64,000 bases of DNA from Conus ventricosus (GCA_018398815.1 CM031610.1:28979910-29043909), one strand, 5' to 3'; shown: positions 1 to 11,574, numbered from the stretch's first letter. Notes: generated by a model not told the origin, from the letters alone. Numbers and translations are program-made.

Positions 1-510
1 GGTGTGTGTGTGTGTGTGTGTTGTGAGTGTGTGTGTGTTTGTTTCTTGTTTGTTTCTTTTTTTTTCTTAATTGGACCACAATATCCACTCAATGTGTCCT
101 TAGTTGCCAACGGAATCTGACCTCTTATTTGGTACAAGCAGCTTTTTTGTGTTTTAAATTTCCGTTGTGGCTTGTGGCCTTGACACGCCCATTTCTCACC
201 TTAACATGTTGCCCCAAATCTACATTTCATCGCAATGAACTGCAATTGTAGATGTCTGAACTGTTACTTTATAATTAGATACTCAAAAAGTTTGTTTGTT
301 TGTTTTTCAATTAATAAATAAATAAACAGTCTTTGCTTTTAGCATTCCTCATCCATACACTCTGAATCTCACAGACCCACGCTTCGTAAAGATGGAAATA
401 AAAGCGTTACTACGTCTCACCCTTTCTTCACGAGATACATATACCCACACTCTCTAAAGTATTATTACAATTCAGTTTACATCCGATCTGGATTTTAGCT
501 TGTTCGTTCG

Positions 511-511
511 G

Positions 512-555
<44 letters not shown>

Positions 556-562
556 TGGTGTG

Positions 563-599
<37 letters not shown>

Positions 600-618
600 G
601 CGTGCGTGCGTGCGTATG

Positions 619-649
<31 letters not shown>

Positions 650-685
650 TGTGTTTGTGTGTGTGTGCGCGCGCGCGCGCGCGTG

Positions 686-747
<62 letters not shown>
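511..747. repeat. (TG)n/(CG)n microsatellite
   Basis: Alternating TG with CG interruptions (CGTG runs at 561-615, CGCG at 667-682). Pure alternating purine-pyrimidine DNA of this kind favours Z-DNA. Open frames here are repeat artefacts. Confidence 0.97.
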
Positions 748-749
<2 letters not shown>

Positions 750-883
750 CGCTTCTGACATCACATTTCACCCTACGTATGTTTGGTATGCGTGAATCAA
801 GCTGTCTGGTGAACGGCCCATAGTCAGTTTCATTCTCTGCATTCAAAGAGAGGGAGAGAGAGGGGGGAGGCGGTGTCGGTGAG

Positions 884-1803
884 TTAGGCAAGGCTTGACA
901 CCCTTTTAGTGAAGGTGTCAAGCGTAGGGGACAAGTCAGCTTCCGAAGGGAGTTTATCCCAGCCCCTGATGGTCCTTGGGAAGAAGCTGGAATACCTGTA
1001 GTCCGGCTTGTCCTGTATTCTTTGGTTCTGCAGATGGTGTTGGTTCCGCAGTTTCGTTTTTGTTAGCGTTTTCTCTTTGAGACTGGGACAGCTGACATGG
1101 GCTTGGCCATGCACTACGTTGTTGAACATGGAGAGTCGAGCACTGCGGCGACGAGTAGCCAAAGAGGGCCAGCCGAGCTGCTGCAGCATGCTCCCAACAC
1201 TGGAGGTGTTGCGGTAGCGGTGTAGGACGAAGCGTGCTGCCCTGCGTTGAACTGTCTCAACGCTGTCAATGTGGCAGCGTTGATGCAGGTCCCAGACGGA
1301 CGAGGCATATTCAACCAGAGGGCGGACTAAGGCTTTACAAGCGAGCTCCTTTGTTTTTGTTGAACCTATTTTGAGGTTCCGCCTGAGGAAGCCGTTGATC
1401 GGCTTTGCCTCAGATGTTGCCCCACCCCCCCCCCCCCCCCCCTCCCCCCAGCTAAGGTCGTTCTGGATAGTCAACACCGAGGTATTTCACAGAGTTGACC
1501 GTTTGCAGGACTTGGCCATGCAGGGTGTAGACGCCACTTGTGGGGTTCTTCTTTCGTGAAATGGGTAGATAGCTGCACTTGTCTGGGTGAAAGGCCATAT
1601 CCCATTCGTTTTCCCATTCTTCCAGCTTGTTTAGGTCCGCCTGGAGTGCATCTCTGTCTTGTGGGCAAGTGGCGATAAGACGGCGGACTGTTGTGTCATC
1701 GGCGAAGGGACTGGAGTGGGAAGTAATTCTGTCTGGCAAATCGTTAATGTATGCCAGGAAGAGACATGGTCCCAGCACTGATCTCTGTGGTACCCCGCTT
1801 TTA
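884..1803 (-). mobile_element. Non-LTR retrotransposon fragment (reverse transcriptase C-terminal half)
   Basis: The minus strand reads SGVPQRSVLGPCLFLAYIND, then FADDTTV (the RT catalytic A/YxDD motif) and YLPISRKKNPTSG. After a frame break at a poly-C/poly-G run (1422-1447) it continues GFLRRNLKIGS, LVRPLVEYASSVWD and VQRRAARFV to the end near 884. It is 5' truncated at about 1803. The frame break and simple-sequence insertion make it inactive. Confidence 0.9.
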
Positions 1804-2049
1804 ACGTCTGTGTATTTTGAAGTAGCTCAGTTCAGTGGATCAGCGCCGAGGCACGGTGAACTCTGAACTGAATGTGCCATTCACGAACGACGCACAAGTT
1901 TTCTTTCTTTCTTTTTCTTTCTTTCGTTCTCATTTCTTCAGGTTCAGGTTCAGGTTTAGGGCGATGATTATTTCATCACAGCCGCGTGGCTTTAAATGCC
2001 CCTTCTTTGTGTGCCCTTTCATTTGTCAGGTCCACAGCGAGCCCAGTTT

Positions 2050-2640
2050 TTATTTTCGACCATCAAAATCGAACATCACGTCAGTAATTGTTTTATGCTT
2101 ATCGATAAGATTTTTTTTAAAGTTAGTATTTGGTGCACGTTTGATGTTCGGAGTTAGTTCATTCCAAATTGGTGCTGTCCTCTGGCTGAAGAAATGTTTC
2201 CTTATATTAGTATTAACTTGCTGTATTTGTACTTTGTCACAACTGTTACGGGTTATGTTGGTTAGTGCAGGTTCAAAAAAACATGCTTGATCAATATCAT
2301 CTAGATTATTGAAAATTTTTAAAGTTTGGATCAGATCTCCTCTTATCCTTCTGGCTTTGAGGGATGGCAACCTTAGGTACCTTAATCTATCTTCATAATA
2401 TGAATAATCAGAACTGTCCGGTATTAGCTTAGTTGCTCTTCTCTGCACCTTTTCTATTTCTATTGACTGCCTTTTTAATCTTGGATGCCATATCACATTG
2501 CCATATTCAAGAATCGATCTCACCATTGCCTTATATAGTCTAAGAAAGGTATCTTTGTCCAAGTATGTAAAAGTTCGAATCAAAAAGTACGAATCGTCTG
2601 CATGGCTTTCTTGACGGTCTGTTGAATGTGTCTGTCAAAA
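2050..2640 (-). mobile_element. Second, different LINE fragment (RT C-terminal region)
   Basis: The minus strand reads FDRHIQQTVKKAMQTIRTF, then in another frame LYKAMVRSILEYGNVIWHP, IEKVQRRATKLIP and HFFSQRTAPIWNELTP. This is the same domain as the end of the fragment at 884-1803 but clearly another family. The two lie head to tail on one strand, both 5' truncated. Confidence 0.88.
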
Positions 2641-2802
2641 AGTAAGTCTTCCTGTTTTTTTAATTTTCAAAAAATGTTGCCTGAAATTCCAGTGTTACGA
2701 CATAAAAACTAATGTTAATTTTAATCTTATCATTTATCGTTTTGTTTATTAGTTTTAAATCGTGATATTCTTCGAAACTATGCCTGCAAATTGTGAGTTC
2801 AA

Positions 2803-2812
2803 CCATATATGG
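2803..2812 (+). promoter_or_regulatory. CArG-like palindrome upstream of the P450 start
   Basis: CCATATATGG matches the CC(A/T)6GG serum-response-factor box exactly and lies 33 bases before the ATG. The spacing is too short to act as a TATA box for a transcript starting before the ATG with any normal leader. The match is to a short motif and may be chance. Confidence 0.25.
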
Positions 2813-2845
2813 CGGTTATGGCCCTTTAGTCGCGCATAATACAAC

Positions 2846-3212
2846 ATGGCGTTCACATTCAACAAACTCGTTGATGGTGTTGTGCTATGGGCAACACGTT
2901 ACAGCAACTTCTTGATCTTGTTGTTAATTGTTCTTATTCTTCTTTATCTTTGGGTGCGCATCCCGTCAGGGTTGCCACCATGCCCAAAACGAGTTTGGCC
3001 GGGCTTTGCGCATTCTTTGATGATAAAAGGGGATCTTGCGGCCCTTTTTCAACGTATGCGTCAGGAGCATGGCGACGTTTTCAGTTTTTGGCTTGCAGGA
3101 CAGCTCGTCATAGTCATCAATGGCTTTCAGAAAATAAAGGAAGCCTTCATTGACGACGCTTCCAATTTTGCTTGGAGGCCTGATATTCTTAATTGCGATT
3201 TGTTTCACTACG
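2846..3212 (+). CDS. P450 exon 1: start codon, membrane anchor, hinge
   Basis: The ATG at 2846 is chosen because it directly precedes a typical microsomal P450 N-terminus: about 18 residues, then a Leu/Ile/Val-rich anchor, then RIPSGLPPCPKRVWP as hinge. The exon encodes 122 codons plus one base and ends at a GTGAGT donor (CACTACG|GTGAGT). FSFWLAGQLVIVINGF matches the beta-1 region of CYP2-like enzymes. Confidence 0.88.
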
Positions 3213-6200
3213 GTGAGTTGGTGACCAGCGGAGCGGCCGGAACGATTGTTATGTGACATTATCATGATTGTCAACTCAAGCGACTGGGCGTTTTCGTCAG
3301 ACCCCATTGGAGACCCACCCCCTTCCCCCGGGAACTCCCAACCCCACGTCGCTTGCAATCCTGGCATGCACAGAAAATCTGTCGAGTTGTCTGTGATATT
3401 TGCCGCATTTGGGAGATGATGCCACCTTGGCAGCACTTGGGAGATGATACTACCCCCACCCTCTTTCCTCTCCTGTAAAAGAAAATTAGGAGAGGAGAAC
3501 TGTACCTTCCCATCATCTTTCCCCCTCCCTTTTATACAAAACTTTGTGGGAATTCCATTGTCTGCTTTTACAGAATGCTGGAGAGAGAGAGTCAACTCGG
3601 GCACACACACACATGCACGCACGTGCGCGCACGCATACATGCACACACATGGCTTTTATTACAAAATTGTTGTTGCCCTTTGGTTTATTCCCAGAAAACA
3701 TGAACTAAAACACAGTAACTCCATTATCATTTTGCAAATTATAACTCCTAGCAAATTAAAACTTTTTGCAAAACACGATTGACAAAGTGAAGAATTTTGT
3801 AAGCTGTCATAACAGGAGTCAGGACTTTTACAAACATGCTAACAATGTTAAATTGCAAGATCAAACAGTAATATGCAATTTTCTTGAAACTAAAAAATGT
3901 AATTGCAAAGTGAGACGACTGCAGGCGGAAATCAAAACAAATCTTAAATAAATGTTAGCGAACCGTCCAGAGAACGTGGACAAATGAGTCACAAGACAAA
4001 ACTCAATGCGTTTCGACCTCTTAGGTCTTCTTCAAGTGAGACATAAACGAATAAAACAATGAAAATTCACTTAGCTTTGATCGCTTCAGAGACCTAAGAG
4101 GTTGAAACGTGTTGTGTTTTGTCTTGTGACTCTTGTCCACGTTCTCTGGGCTGTTCGCTAATATTTATTTAAGATTTGTTTAAAAAATGTAGTCAGTATC
4201 GTTTAGTTTGCTGGAGCAGTATACCATGAATGTCTATTGTGTATTAGATTTTAGTTTGAAAAAATTAAAGGCTGAAGTTAGGTTTTGTGTTTGGTCTGAA
4301 AAATGACAGTATTTGTATGGTTTGTTTTCAACAGACAGATGCTTACTTCATGTCACCAGTGCAGAAATGAGTGTAAAGAGCCAGTAGTTTGTTTTAGATT
4401 ATATTGAAGTTGTTGTTTTAATGTTCTTAGAATCTGTCTTAGTACCTCCATGACTGTAAACAGCCATTAATGCATATCACAGACATTTGCAAGGTAAGAG
4501 AAGGGTTGCATTAAAGTCATTGATGGATTGCAGTCAAGATCTGGCAGGCTGTTTAATTCAAACACCACTACATTGGATTTCCTCTATGGATTGAATTTTA
4601 ATCTTGAACATGAAATGGATGCACTATGTTAAAAAGTGAATAAATGAATGAAAAACTGTTCTGGTTGATGTAGTTATGAATACAAAGATGAGCTTTTGTA
4701 CCAGCCGCCGTGGCGAAGTGGTTAGCGTCGCGGACTCCCGGCTGGGAGGTCGTGGGTTCGAATCCATCAGAGTCATGTGGGTTTTTCTGCCCCGACCGGC
4801 TGCTACCCAGAGTTGAGTTTGCTGCGGACTCAGTTGGGAAGACTGGGACCACACAGTCGAGTTTCATCCGCTTAATGGATGCGTTTCTGAGAGTGTTGCT
4901 CAAATTTCCTGACCAACACTGCAGGTGCCTGTATCTCTCGGGCCTGGTTGACGCCGGGATATATTATGAAAGGAAGCGTAGAGTACAGCCCTGTCATGTA
5001 GTCTCAGACCGAAATGGAAATCCGTAGCATCATCTTAATCATCCTCATTCTCATCGATCAGCATTTTAAAAAAAAAAAAGAAAGAAAGAAAAGGCAAGAA
5101 CTATGATAATAATAATTTGGCTGGTAATATCATTTCCACATTTGTTATTGCTTATTCTTGAAAACACCTGTACATGTTTTAAGTTCTGCAAACATGTAGT
5201 GAAAATTCAAACAATGAATATAAAAATCATGCTGATAATATCATTTCCACCTTCATTGTGCTTTTACTTGAAAACAACTTACGCATTTTAAGTTCTGCTT
5301 TCTGGTATTGAAAATTCATTTGCAACAAGTGATGTAAGTGTGCAAAGTAACTGTCCGGTTGTTTATGTTATCAGACATAAAATTGATCAATTTTGGTATA
5401 GGAGGATAGCTAGCTAAATTGTGAACATTATCCATTTTACACCGCTAGGTCAGTATGGTAAGTTCTTGAAAATAAATGATTAGAGACTTAAATGATTTGG
5501 AATATCTTGTACACATTTCAGTAACGAGCATGATATGTAAAGCACACAAAATTGTCTCGATTAGCAAACTGTCTTTGTGTAATCGTCTTGAGAAACAGTC
5601 ATAGCGGGCTGTATCAAAAATTGATTGTAGAGAAAGTCTGTTGCATTGAAGCAATTGTTTCTTACCAGATAAAGAGCCTGTTTTAATTGCCAATTCAGCT
5701 TGTAATTAAAATCTGTGTCTTAATTATTGGCTGGGAGTACATTCATGTGCTGCATTAAATCTTGACTTTGCTTTGATTTTCAGGTGTGATCTGCACCTCA
5801 GGACGTCATGGTCGGGAGCAGCGTCAGGTGACCAAATCAGGGTTGGATCATTTGCATGGTCGTGGCATGTCACCCATGTTGGTTGACGAAGTGAAAGCTT
5901 TCAAGGCAGCTGTAGAACGAGAGGAACAGTCGGCCTTCGACCCCAGCACTCTGATCCAGTCAGCATGTACAGCTACTTGTGCAATGTGCTGGTTGGCCAT
6001 CGTTTGGATTATGGGTGAGAAGTGGATTTGGCTGGAAATTCATTTGGATGCATGGACTTAAAGGTGTACCAAACTTGTTCATCATTGTTGCTTGTTTATC
6101 ATTGATCAGCGTGTACTTAATAATACAGCACCTCACGTACTTTGACTCACTCTCTTGGTATATCTTGTTTTCTTACCATACACATTGTTTAAGTTCTGTT

Positions 6201-8811
6201 AAATTCATCTGTATTCTTTTATTCTTTCCAGAGACCAGAAGGTGTGTGAAGGAGTGTCGCACTTTAACGATAACATCAAGCTGTACAGTGACTGTCGTCT
6301 GCCCAATTTCTTTCCCTTTGAGAAGTTTCTGATTGGTGACACCTTTGACACCAAGTTCTTGCGCATCAACATGGCTGACATATACCGCAAACTGATCAAC
6401 GAGGAGACTGAGCTTCATCAGGAGGAGGAGGCTGGAGACAGGCCGGATGACTTCTTATCGTTTTACATGTCGGCTATCGTACAGCAACAGGAGAAAGATC
6501 AGAAGAAGAAAGAGGAGGAGGAGAAAGAGGGTGGGAAGAAGAAAGGAAAGAATCAAGAGAAGGAAAGTACCATAAATAGTAAGTCTGATCTCTTTGTTAG
6601 TTTTTTTTTTTTGTTTTTTTTTGGGGTGGGGGTGGGGTGGATGAGTCATGAAGTGTCAGGAAACCTAATTGAAAAAGTGCTTGGACAGCAGGGTAGGAGA
6701 TGCTGAATATTTTGAAAGGAGAGCTTAGAAAAGACTAATTTGCTTGCTATGATAAGTGACAACAAAACTGGCAAGTGAAAATAAAAGTCGTCTCACCTAA
6801 GGCTAGTGCACTAGAACAACAGTCAGAATGTATCATGGTGATGCTAATAGTGAAACCACCATCTTGTGCCTTTTTCTGTTTTCAAATCTAATCACCCACA
6901 TTCGTAGTTAACTGTTTTCTGAATTTCCTGAAGCTCTCATATTTCCTGTTATGAAATGGCAGACTGTTCTTCACAACTAAAATGCTTGAGAATATCGACA
7001 TCCAGTGCAGAAAGTTTTGGGGAGAAAAAGCCAGCAATGTTTGTCAAAGTAGGACAAATAATCCCATTGTGGATATTTGAGAAATAATAAAGATCAAACA
7101 TGGTGACCTGCTAGTATATGCTGATGACAAAACAATCTGTCACTAGAAATCAGAGCTTATTTTGTCCCCCTTCTTTTTTGTTAGAAAAAACAAGAAAGAA
7201 AGAAAGAAATTCTCATGTGTTCTACATCTTTATGATAATTGTCCTGCCGTTCAAGCTTTCTTTTTTTTTTTTTTTTTTTACAAGAATATGCTAAATATTA
7301 TAAAATGAAATGGGCTGTCTCCTGTGACCCCTTTCATGTTTCATATGAAAACCATTGTATATGCTGAGGTTGAAATAATCTGTCACTAGAAATCAACGCC
7401 TATTTTGTCCCCTTTCTTTTTTGTTAGAAGAAGAAAATAAGAAAAAGAAATTCTCATGTGTTCTACATCTTTATGGTTATTGTCCTGTAGTTCAACCTTT
7501 TTTTTCTTTTACAAGAATATGCTGAATATTAGAAAATTAAATGGGCTTTCTCCTGTGACCACGTTCATGTTTCATATGAAAACAATTGTCGAGTTTTCCA
7601 GCTTTGCTTGTTTATTTATTAAACTGTTACTATGCTATATATGTACAAAACTCCTTTTTGGCGAGAAATTACTCATTGAAAGTTTTCGTCAGTGTGTGGA
7701 ATAAAATCCTGTTCTGTGATCATAATTGTCAGCATATTTCAGCAAAATATTATGCAAATGTAGACTTAATTGACAGAACGCAAAGTAAGTTGTTTGGTGT
7801 ATATTTAGAGTTAAATGTCTTTGAGTAAAGTGTCAATTTACTGTTTTCATGCTACATGCACATTTTAGGAAAAACTCAGACTTTGCCCAAAAATATATTA
7901 ACATCAGAGGCATATGTTTTTTTGTTTGCTAAGATTGTACACCAAATCTTTTTTGCTCAGATTGTACCGTATATTGTTAGCAGGTTCTTCTTTTGCAGGT
8001 TGTTATTGTTTGAAAATCTGAACAGAACTTTGAATTAATGCTTACAAAAGAAATGTTTTTATGTTCAGTTTTCATTGTTTTTGTTGTTAACTTTTATGTT
8101 AGGTTAGCAAACTGTTTTTAGTCAGTAGCGAAAGGCTAGTGACTTAAAGAATGGTAACTGTAGAAGGATCATGCAAAATGTAGTTGGTGTTATAAAGGAA
8201 ATATGTTTGAGAGAATGTGTAGAATCATCCAGGGGAAAGAAAGCAAATGAATACAAAGAAATGCAAGAAAATTAAGAATACGAACAGTAGCCAAGGAATT
8301 TACTTTTGGATCAGTTCTTTTATTTCATTTTTTGTTTTTTATATATGCATAATGTTGTTGTCGTTGCAAACATCCATTCAGCCATATGAGGATAATGCCT
8401 TGTATGGTCAGTGGTATTTATAAATTAACAAACAAGAGGATGTAATTGCTACAGAGCATATAATTTGCAAGATAGTCTTTCCATAATGTTGTAACTAAGT
8501 AAATAAGTGTTAAGTCTTTAGATAATGTTGTAACTAAGTAAATAAGTGTTAAGTCTTTAGATAATGTTGTAACTAAGTAAATAAGTGTTAAGTCTTTAGA
8601 TAATGTTGTAACTAAGTAAATAAGTGTTAAGTCTTTAGATAATGTTGTAACTAAGTAAATAAGTGTTAAGTCTTTAGATAATGTTGTAACTAAGTAAATA
8701 AGTGTTAAGCATTAAATTTATAAAACAAAACTAATAGAAATGTAGTGTTACATGTCGCTGCTAGCCATTTCTTTGAAAGTGCATGGTTACATAGTGCTAA
8801 TTTCTCTGAGC

Positions 8812-8904
<93 letters not shown>

Positions 8905-11049
8905 GTCTCTCTCTTTTCTCTTTTTGTGCATTCTTGCCTCTGCCATCTGCTTCAGCAACTCTTGCACATCTGTGCATGCATTACTTCCTCCTTCACTGTT
9001 GGCATCGATTATGATTCCACATCACACCATGTTGAGTACATGCACACATCATCACTGTCTCAGAGATTAACAGCAGCTGTGCTTACGACATCCTGTGGCA
9101 TGGCACGGTTCCATGGCAGCGACAGTGCAGTGGGCCCTGCTGTATCTGCTGCACCACCCTGATGTACAGGCACGTGTCCAGGATGAGATTGATGCCAACT
9201 TTGCACGAGGCAGTGCCCCCCTTGGTGCTGAGGACCGCAGTAAGCTTCCCTACCTTGAGGCTGTCGTTTTGGAGGTGGGTGGCAGGTTTGATGAGACATC
9301 ATCTGCTGACAGTTTTTTCCCATGGATATGGAGTTTTAGTTAGCTGATTAAAAGACACTAACAACAAAGAAAAGGCCTTACTCCTCCATCAAAATGAGCG
9401 ATAAATTTTTAAGTCTTGAAACTTGCTCATTATGTTGATATGCTCCCATAGCTGGCAATGAATGTGAAGTCTTGGAACGTTTCCATTATGTTGATAAGAC
9501 ATTGATGTATAACATTTAAAATAGAAGTATAAGTACTCATGTGTTAAAAGGTGATGTGGTTTTAGCACAAAAGTCAGTATGGAAGATCGCTGCTGCTCTG
9601 TTCGTGGGTTACATCGCAACATGCGATTGAAATGCACAAAAACTTAACAGAAAATACTATTATCTCTGCTTAACAGTTGTGAAGTGGTGACATGCACAAT
9701 ATGCTGGTTGAAGTCTCTCCTTAAATGCTCATGCTTGATGAACAGTTTGTTTTCAAGAGTGCTCCTGAATGCTGTATGCACAAGGGTCAGCCTGAAAAGG
9801 CCTCTTTCGCATGGAACAGATATCACAGGAACGAAGATTAGGATTTGTATGACATGAGACACAAACAGTTCTAATGTATTTTTGATGTCTGTGGTAAGCA
9901 GTTTGACTGTTGTCATTTGTGTGTGTGTACACAAAGATTTTGATTTTGATGATGTGACAGCCCTGACATGACCCCCTCCAGTCAGCTCATATGTAACAGA
10001 ACATGAAATTGAAATTTATACCGCATACCACAATTTTTTTTTTTTTTTTACAAATGTGAACAAAGCATTGGCCTAATGTATATCACAACTAAGAGAGGGC
10101 TCTGTCACTTGGCTGGGCTACAAAACCAAGTGATTATCCAATAACCATCGATGTAAAAGAGTTAAAGAGGTGTGGCACTGACATGCCTGTTTGATCAACC
10201 TCCTACTTTCCGTGTGTGTCCGCCCCAGGTGCTGCGTCTGTCCAACGTGATCCCGTTCAGCATGGCCCACTCGGTGCTGAAGGAGGTGAAGTTCCACGGC
10301 TATCGCATCCCCACTAACGCCGTGGTCGTGCCCAACCTGGACTCTGTGCTGATGGATCCCAAGCTGTTCCCCAACCCCCAGGCCTTCCAGCCGGAACGTT
10401 TCATCAGCGCTGCCACCGGGCAGGCCAGCTGCCCCCCCCACTTCATCCCCTTCTTCTTCGGTCAGCTTCTGTTTCCTCACGCTGTTGGTCTGTCTGTGAC
10501 CCTGGTTCTAATGTCTGAAGGCAGAGGCTGTCATTAACTCAGGCTTAGCTCGTGTAGGAGTTCTAAGAAAGAGTTTGTTGTGTCATACGTAGGTGTCTTT
10601 AGAAAAAATGATGCATGTGATAAAGCAAATACAGATTTCGCAAGAAAGATTGTTTGTAGAAAGATTCTAGAAGGATTCTTTGTAAAATAAGTATCTTGAG
10701 AAAGACACTGTAATAAACCAAATGTATATGTATCTTACAAGGGATGCTGTTATAAACCAAATGTAGATATCTAAAGAAATTTGCTGTATGTAATAAATCA
10801 GTGGTCTTCACAGCTTATTGAGCTCCAAGCGTTATAACTGACATACTGACTGCTTTTGTCATTGCAGGTAACCGTGCATGTCTGGGTGACAAGATATCCA
10901 AGGAGACCGTATTCCATTTCCTGTTCGGAATTCTTCAAAATTACCAGCTTCAGCCTGAAGATGCCAGCAAGTTGCCTCCCCTCACTCGTGGCTTCAAGCT
11001 GATCTCCCGTCCCCAGGACTATAAGATCCGCTTCGTGCCACGCTCCTAG
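2846..11049 (+). CDS. Cytochrome P450, CYP2-clan type, six exons (two apparent frameshifts)
   Basis: A haem-thiolate monooxygenase, expected to sit in the ER membrane by an N-terminal anchor and oxidise lipophilic substrates with NADPH-P450 reductase. Exons: 2846-3212, 5784-6014, 6232-6578, 9064-9274, 10229-10460, 10868-11049, about 527 residues, the usual P450 length. Seen in order: hydrophobic anchor (residues ~20-40), Pro-rich hinge, a degraded C-helix, the I-helix HGT..SMAAT, ExxR as EVLR, FQPERF, and the haem loop FFFGNRACLG with the Cys ligand. Splice phases agree at every junction. Exons 2 and 4 each need one added base to stay in frame. The C-helix Trp (WxxxR) reads Gly and the hinge PPGP reads PPCP. 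Either a functional gene with consensus errors or a young pseudogene; I favour the former because the neighbouring gene shows the same kind of break. Subfamily not assigned. Confidence 0.9.
3938..4178. mobile_element. MITE with ~90-bp terminal inverted repeats
   Basis: The left arm 3938-4027 and right arm 4085-4178 are reverse complements with few mismatches (ends CAAATCTTAAATAAATGTTA and its complement). The short loop carries no coding sequence. It lies inside P450 intron 1. Superfamily unknown. Confidence 0.85.
4701..5095 (+). mobile_element. tRNA-derived SINE, sense copy
   Basis: The head has an A-box-like GTGGCGAAGTGGTTAGCG and a B box GGTTCGAATCC, as in tRNA genes. A body of about 290 bases follows, then GATCAGCAT and an A-rich tail (5069-5095). 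Related copies occur at 38975-39335 (+), 36860-37230 (-), 22680-23060 (-) and 47205-47570 (-). Confidence 0.85.
5120..5330 (+). repeat. Two diverged tandem copies of ~110 bp
   Basis: TAATATCATTTCCAC, CTTGAAAACA and TTTTAAGTTCTGC recur in the same order about 110 bases apart. Noncoding, in P450 intron 1. Confidence 0.7.
5784..6014 (+). CDS. P450 exon 2: B'-C-D region, one-base deletion
   Basis: The acceptor is TTTTCAG|GTGTG. The exon begins GVICTSGRHGREQRQV, the C-helix, where the expected Trp is Gly. After FDPSTLIQ the frame used from the acceptor gives no P450 sequence, but the next frame gives YSYLCNVLVGHRLDYG, the conserved block before helix E. One base is therefore missing between about 5958 and 5967. 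With that correction the GTGAGA donor after 6014 is in phase 2 and joins exon 3 at its canonical TTTCCAG acceptor, giving DYGDQKVCEG. Confidence 0.82.
6232..6578 (+). CDS. P450 exon 3: helices F-H with a Lys/Glu-rich insert
   Basis: Open throughout in the frame DQKVCEGVSHFNDNI. It carries the F-G region (LPNFFPFEKFLIGD) and DRPDDFLSFYMSAIV, typical of the segment before the I-helix. It then runs into an unusual stretch of about 30 residues of Lys, Glu and Gln (6488-6567), which probably forms a surface loop. The donor is AAATA|GTAAGT in phase 1. Confidence 0.85.
7097..7600 (+). repeat. Tandem duplication of ~243 bp
   Basis: The block starting near TCTGTCACTAGAAATCA (7136) recurs at about 7380, including TTCTCATGTGTTCTACATC, the poly-T tract and CATGTTTCATATGAAAAC. 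Noncoding, in P450 intron 3. Confidence 0.8.
8483..8709 (+). repeat. 39-bp minisatellite, ~6 near-identical copies
   Basis: The unit contains AATGTTGTAACTAAGTAAAT and GTGTTAAGTCTTTAG. Copies are almost identical, so the array is recent or being homogenised. In P450 intron 3. Confidence 0.95.
8815..8912. repeat. (TGTC)n then (TC)n microsatellite
   Basis: About eight TGTC units pass directly into a (TC)n run, with TGTC interruptions at the right end. It lies about 150 bases before P450 exon 4, on the intron side. Confidence 0.95.
9064..9274 (+). CDS. P450 exon 4: I-helix to K-helix, one-base deletion
   Basis: The acceptor is CTGTCTCAG. The first frame gives AYDILWHGT and the second gives SMAATVQWALLYLLHHPD. 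Together these are one continuous I-helix if a single base is added near 9107-9111, which would supply the Asp of the (A/H)G-T-D motif. The exon ends LPYLEAVVLE before a GTGGGT donor, splitting the ExxR helix. Confidence 0.83.
9935..9985 (+). mobile_element. Short LINE 3'-tail relic
   Basis: GTGACAGCCCTGACATGACC resembles the 3' tail module seen complete at 25515-25575 (GTGACAGCCCTGATATGGCC). Only about 40 bases are similar. Confidence 0.4.
10229..10460 (+). CDS. P450 exon 5: K-helix Arg, PERF, start of haem loop
   Basis: The acceptor is CCGCCCCAG. VLRLSNVIPFSMAHS completes ExxR, NAVVVPNLDSVLMDP precedes FPNPQAFQPERFI, and the exon ends in the haem loop at PFFFG. It is GC-richer than the surrounding introns. 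The donor is TTCG|GTCAGC in phase 1. Confidence 0.92.
10868..11049 (+). CDS. P450 exon 6: haem-binding Cys and C-terminus
   Basis: The acceptor is CATTGCAG. NRACLGDKISKE holds the invariant Cys thiolate ligand; with exon 5 it gives FxxGxRxCxG. The L-helix and C-terminal LTRGFKLISRPQDYKIRF follow. The stop is TAG at 11047-11049. Confidence 0.92.
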
Positions 11050-11574
11050 TTTGCTGAGTAAGGAGAAGATTAAAGTCAACAGAGAGCTGTGTGTTGGGAG
11101 TTGGCACCAAGTCTTCCACTGTACAGTGCTGAGAGCTGGAGCAAAGGAACACATGTTGGGGGTGGAATGGAATACCTGTTGATGCCAAGATCTGATTGGG
11201 GATGATGTTCATGCATTATGTCTTCATTACTTCATTTATTTCAACATAAGCAGGAATAATGTGTACACACAAGCAAATAGAGAAACACAAGCATGAGAGA
11301 GTTGTTGCTGCTGTCGACGCATGCTGTCTCATTTTCTGACGACACAGAGATGTTTCCCCATCTCAGTTTTTCTTTCTTCTTTTTTTTTTTTTTTTTTTTT
11401 TTTCCATTTTAGCAATTTTAATTTTTCTCAAGATGTTGGATCAGTATAATACTTGGTATAGATATTTTGAAGTCCATACATGTGCATGAAATATACAACT
11501 GTTTGTTTCATGTTTAGTATTCTCGTTTCATGTTTATAATTAATCATGAAACAAGAATGTACTTTTGGTGTTAG

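Noticed and set aside
472..921. Open frames of His-Thr or Cys-Val repeats (also 56824-57649, 58838-59587)
   Set aside because: They are translations of (TG)n tracts, open on both strands in several frames, with no gene context.
4710..4790. A free-standing tRNA gene
   Set aside because: A and B boxes are present, but no 3' half of the cloverleaf or terminator is seen, and the same head recurs with a common body and A-tail elsewhere. It is a SINE head.
5955..6014. A P450 exon 2 to 3 junction using AG at 6232-6233 with the unshifted frame
   Set aside because: It keeps the frame open, but the residues (TATCAMCWLAIVWIM) do not resemble a P450, while the shifted frame gives CNVLVGHRLDYG and uses the canonical TTTCCAG acceptor.
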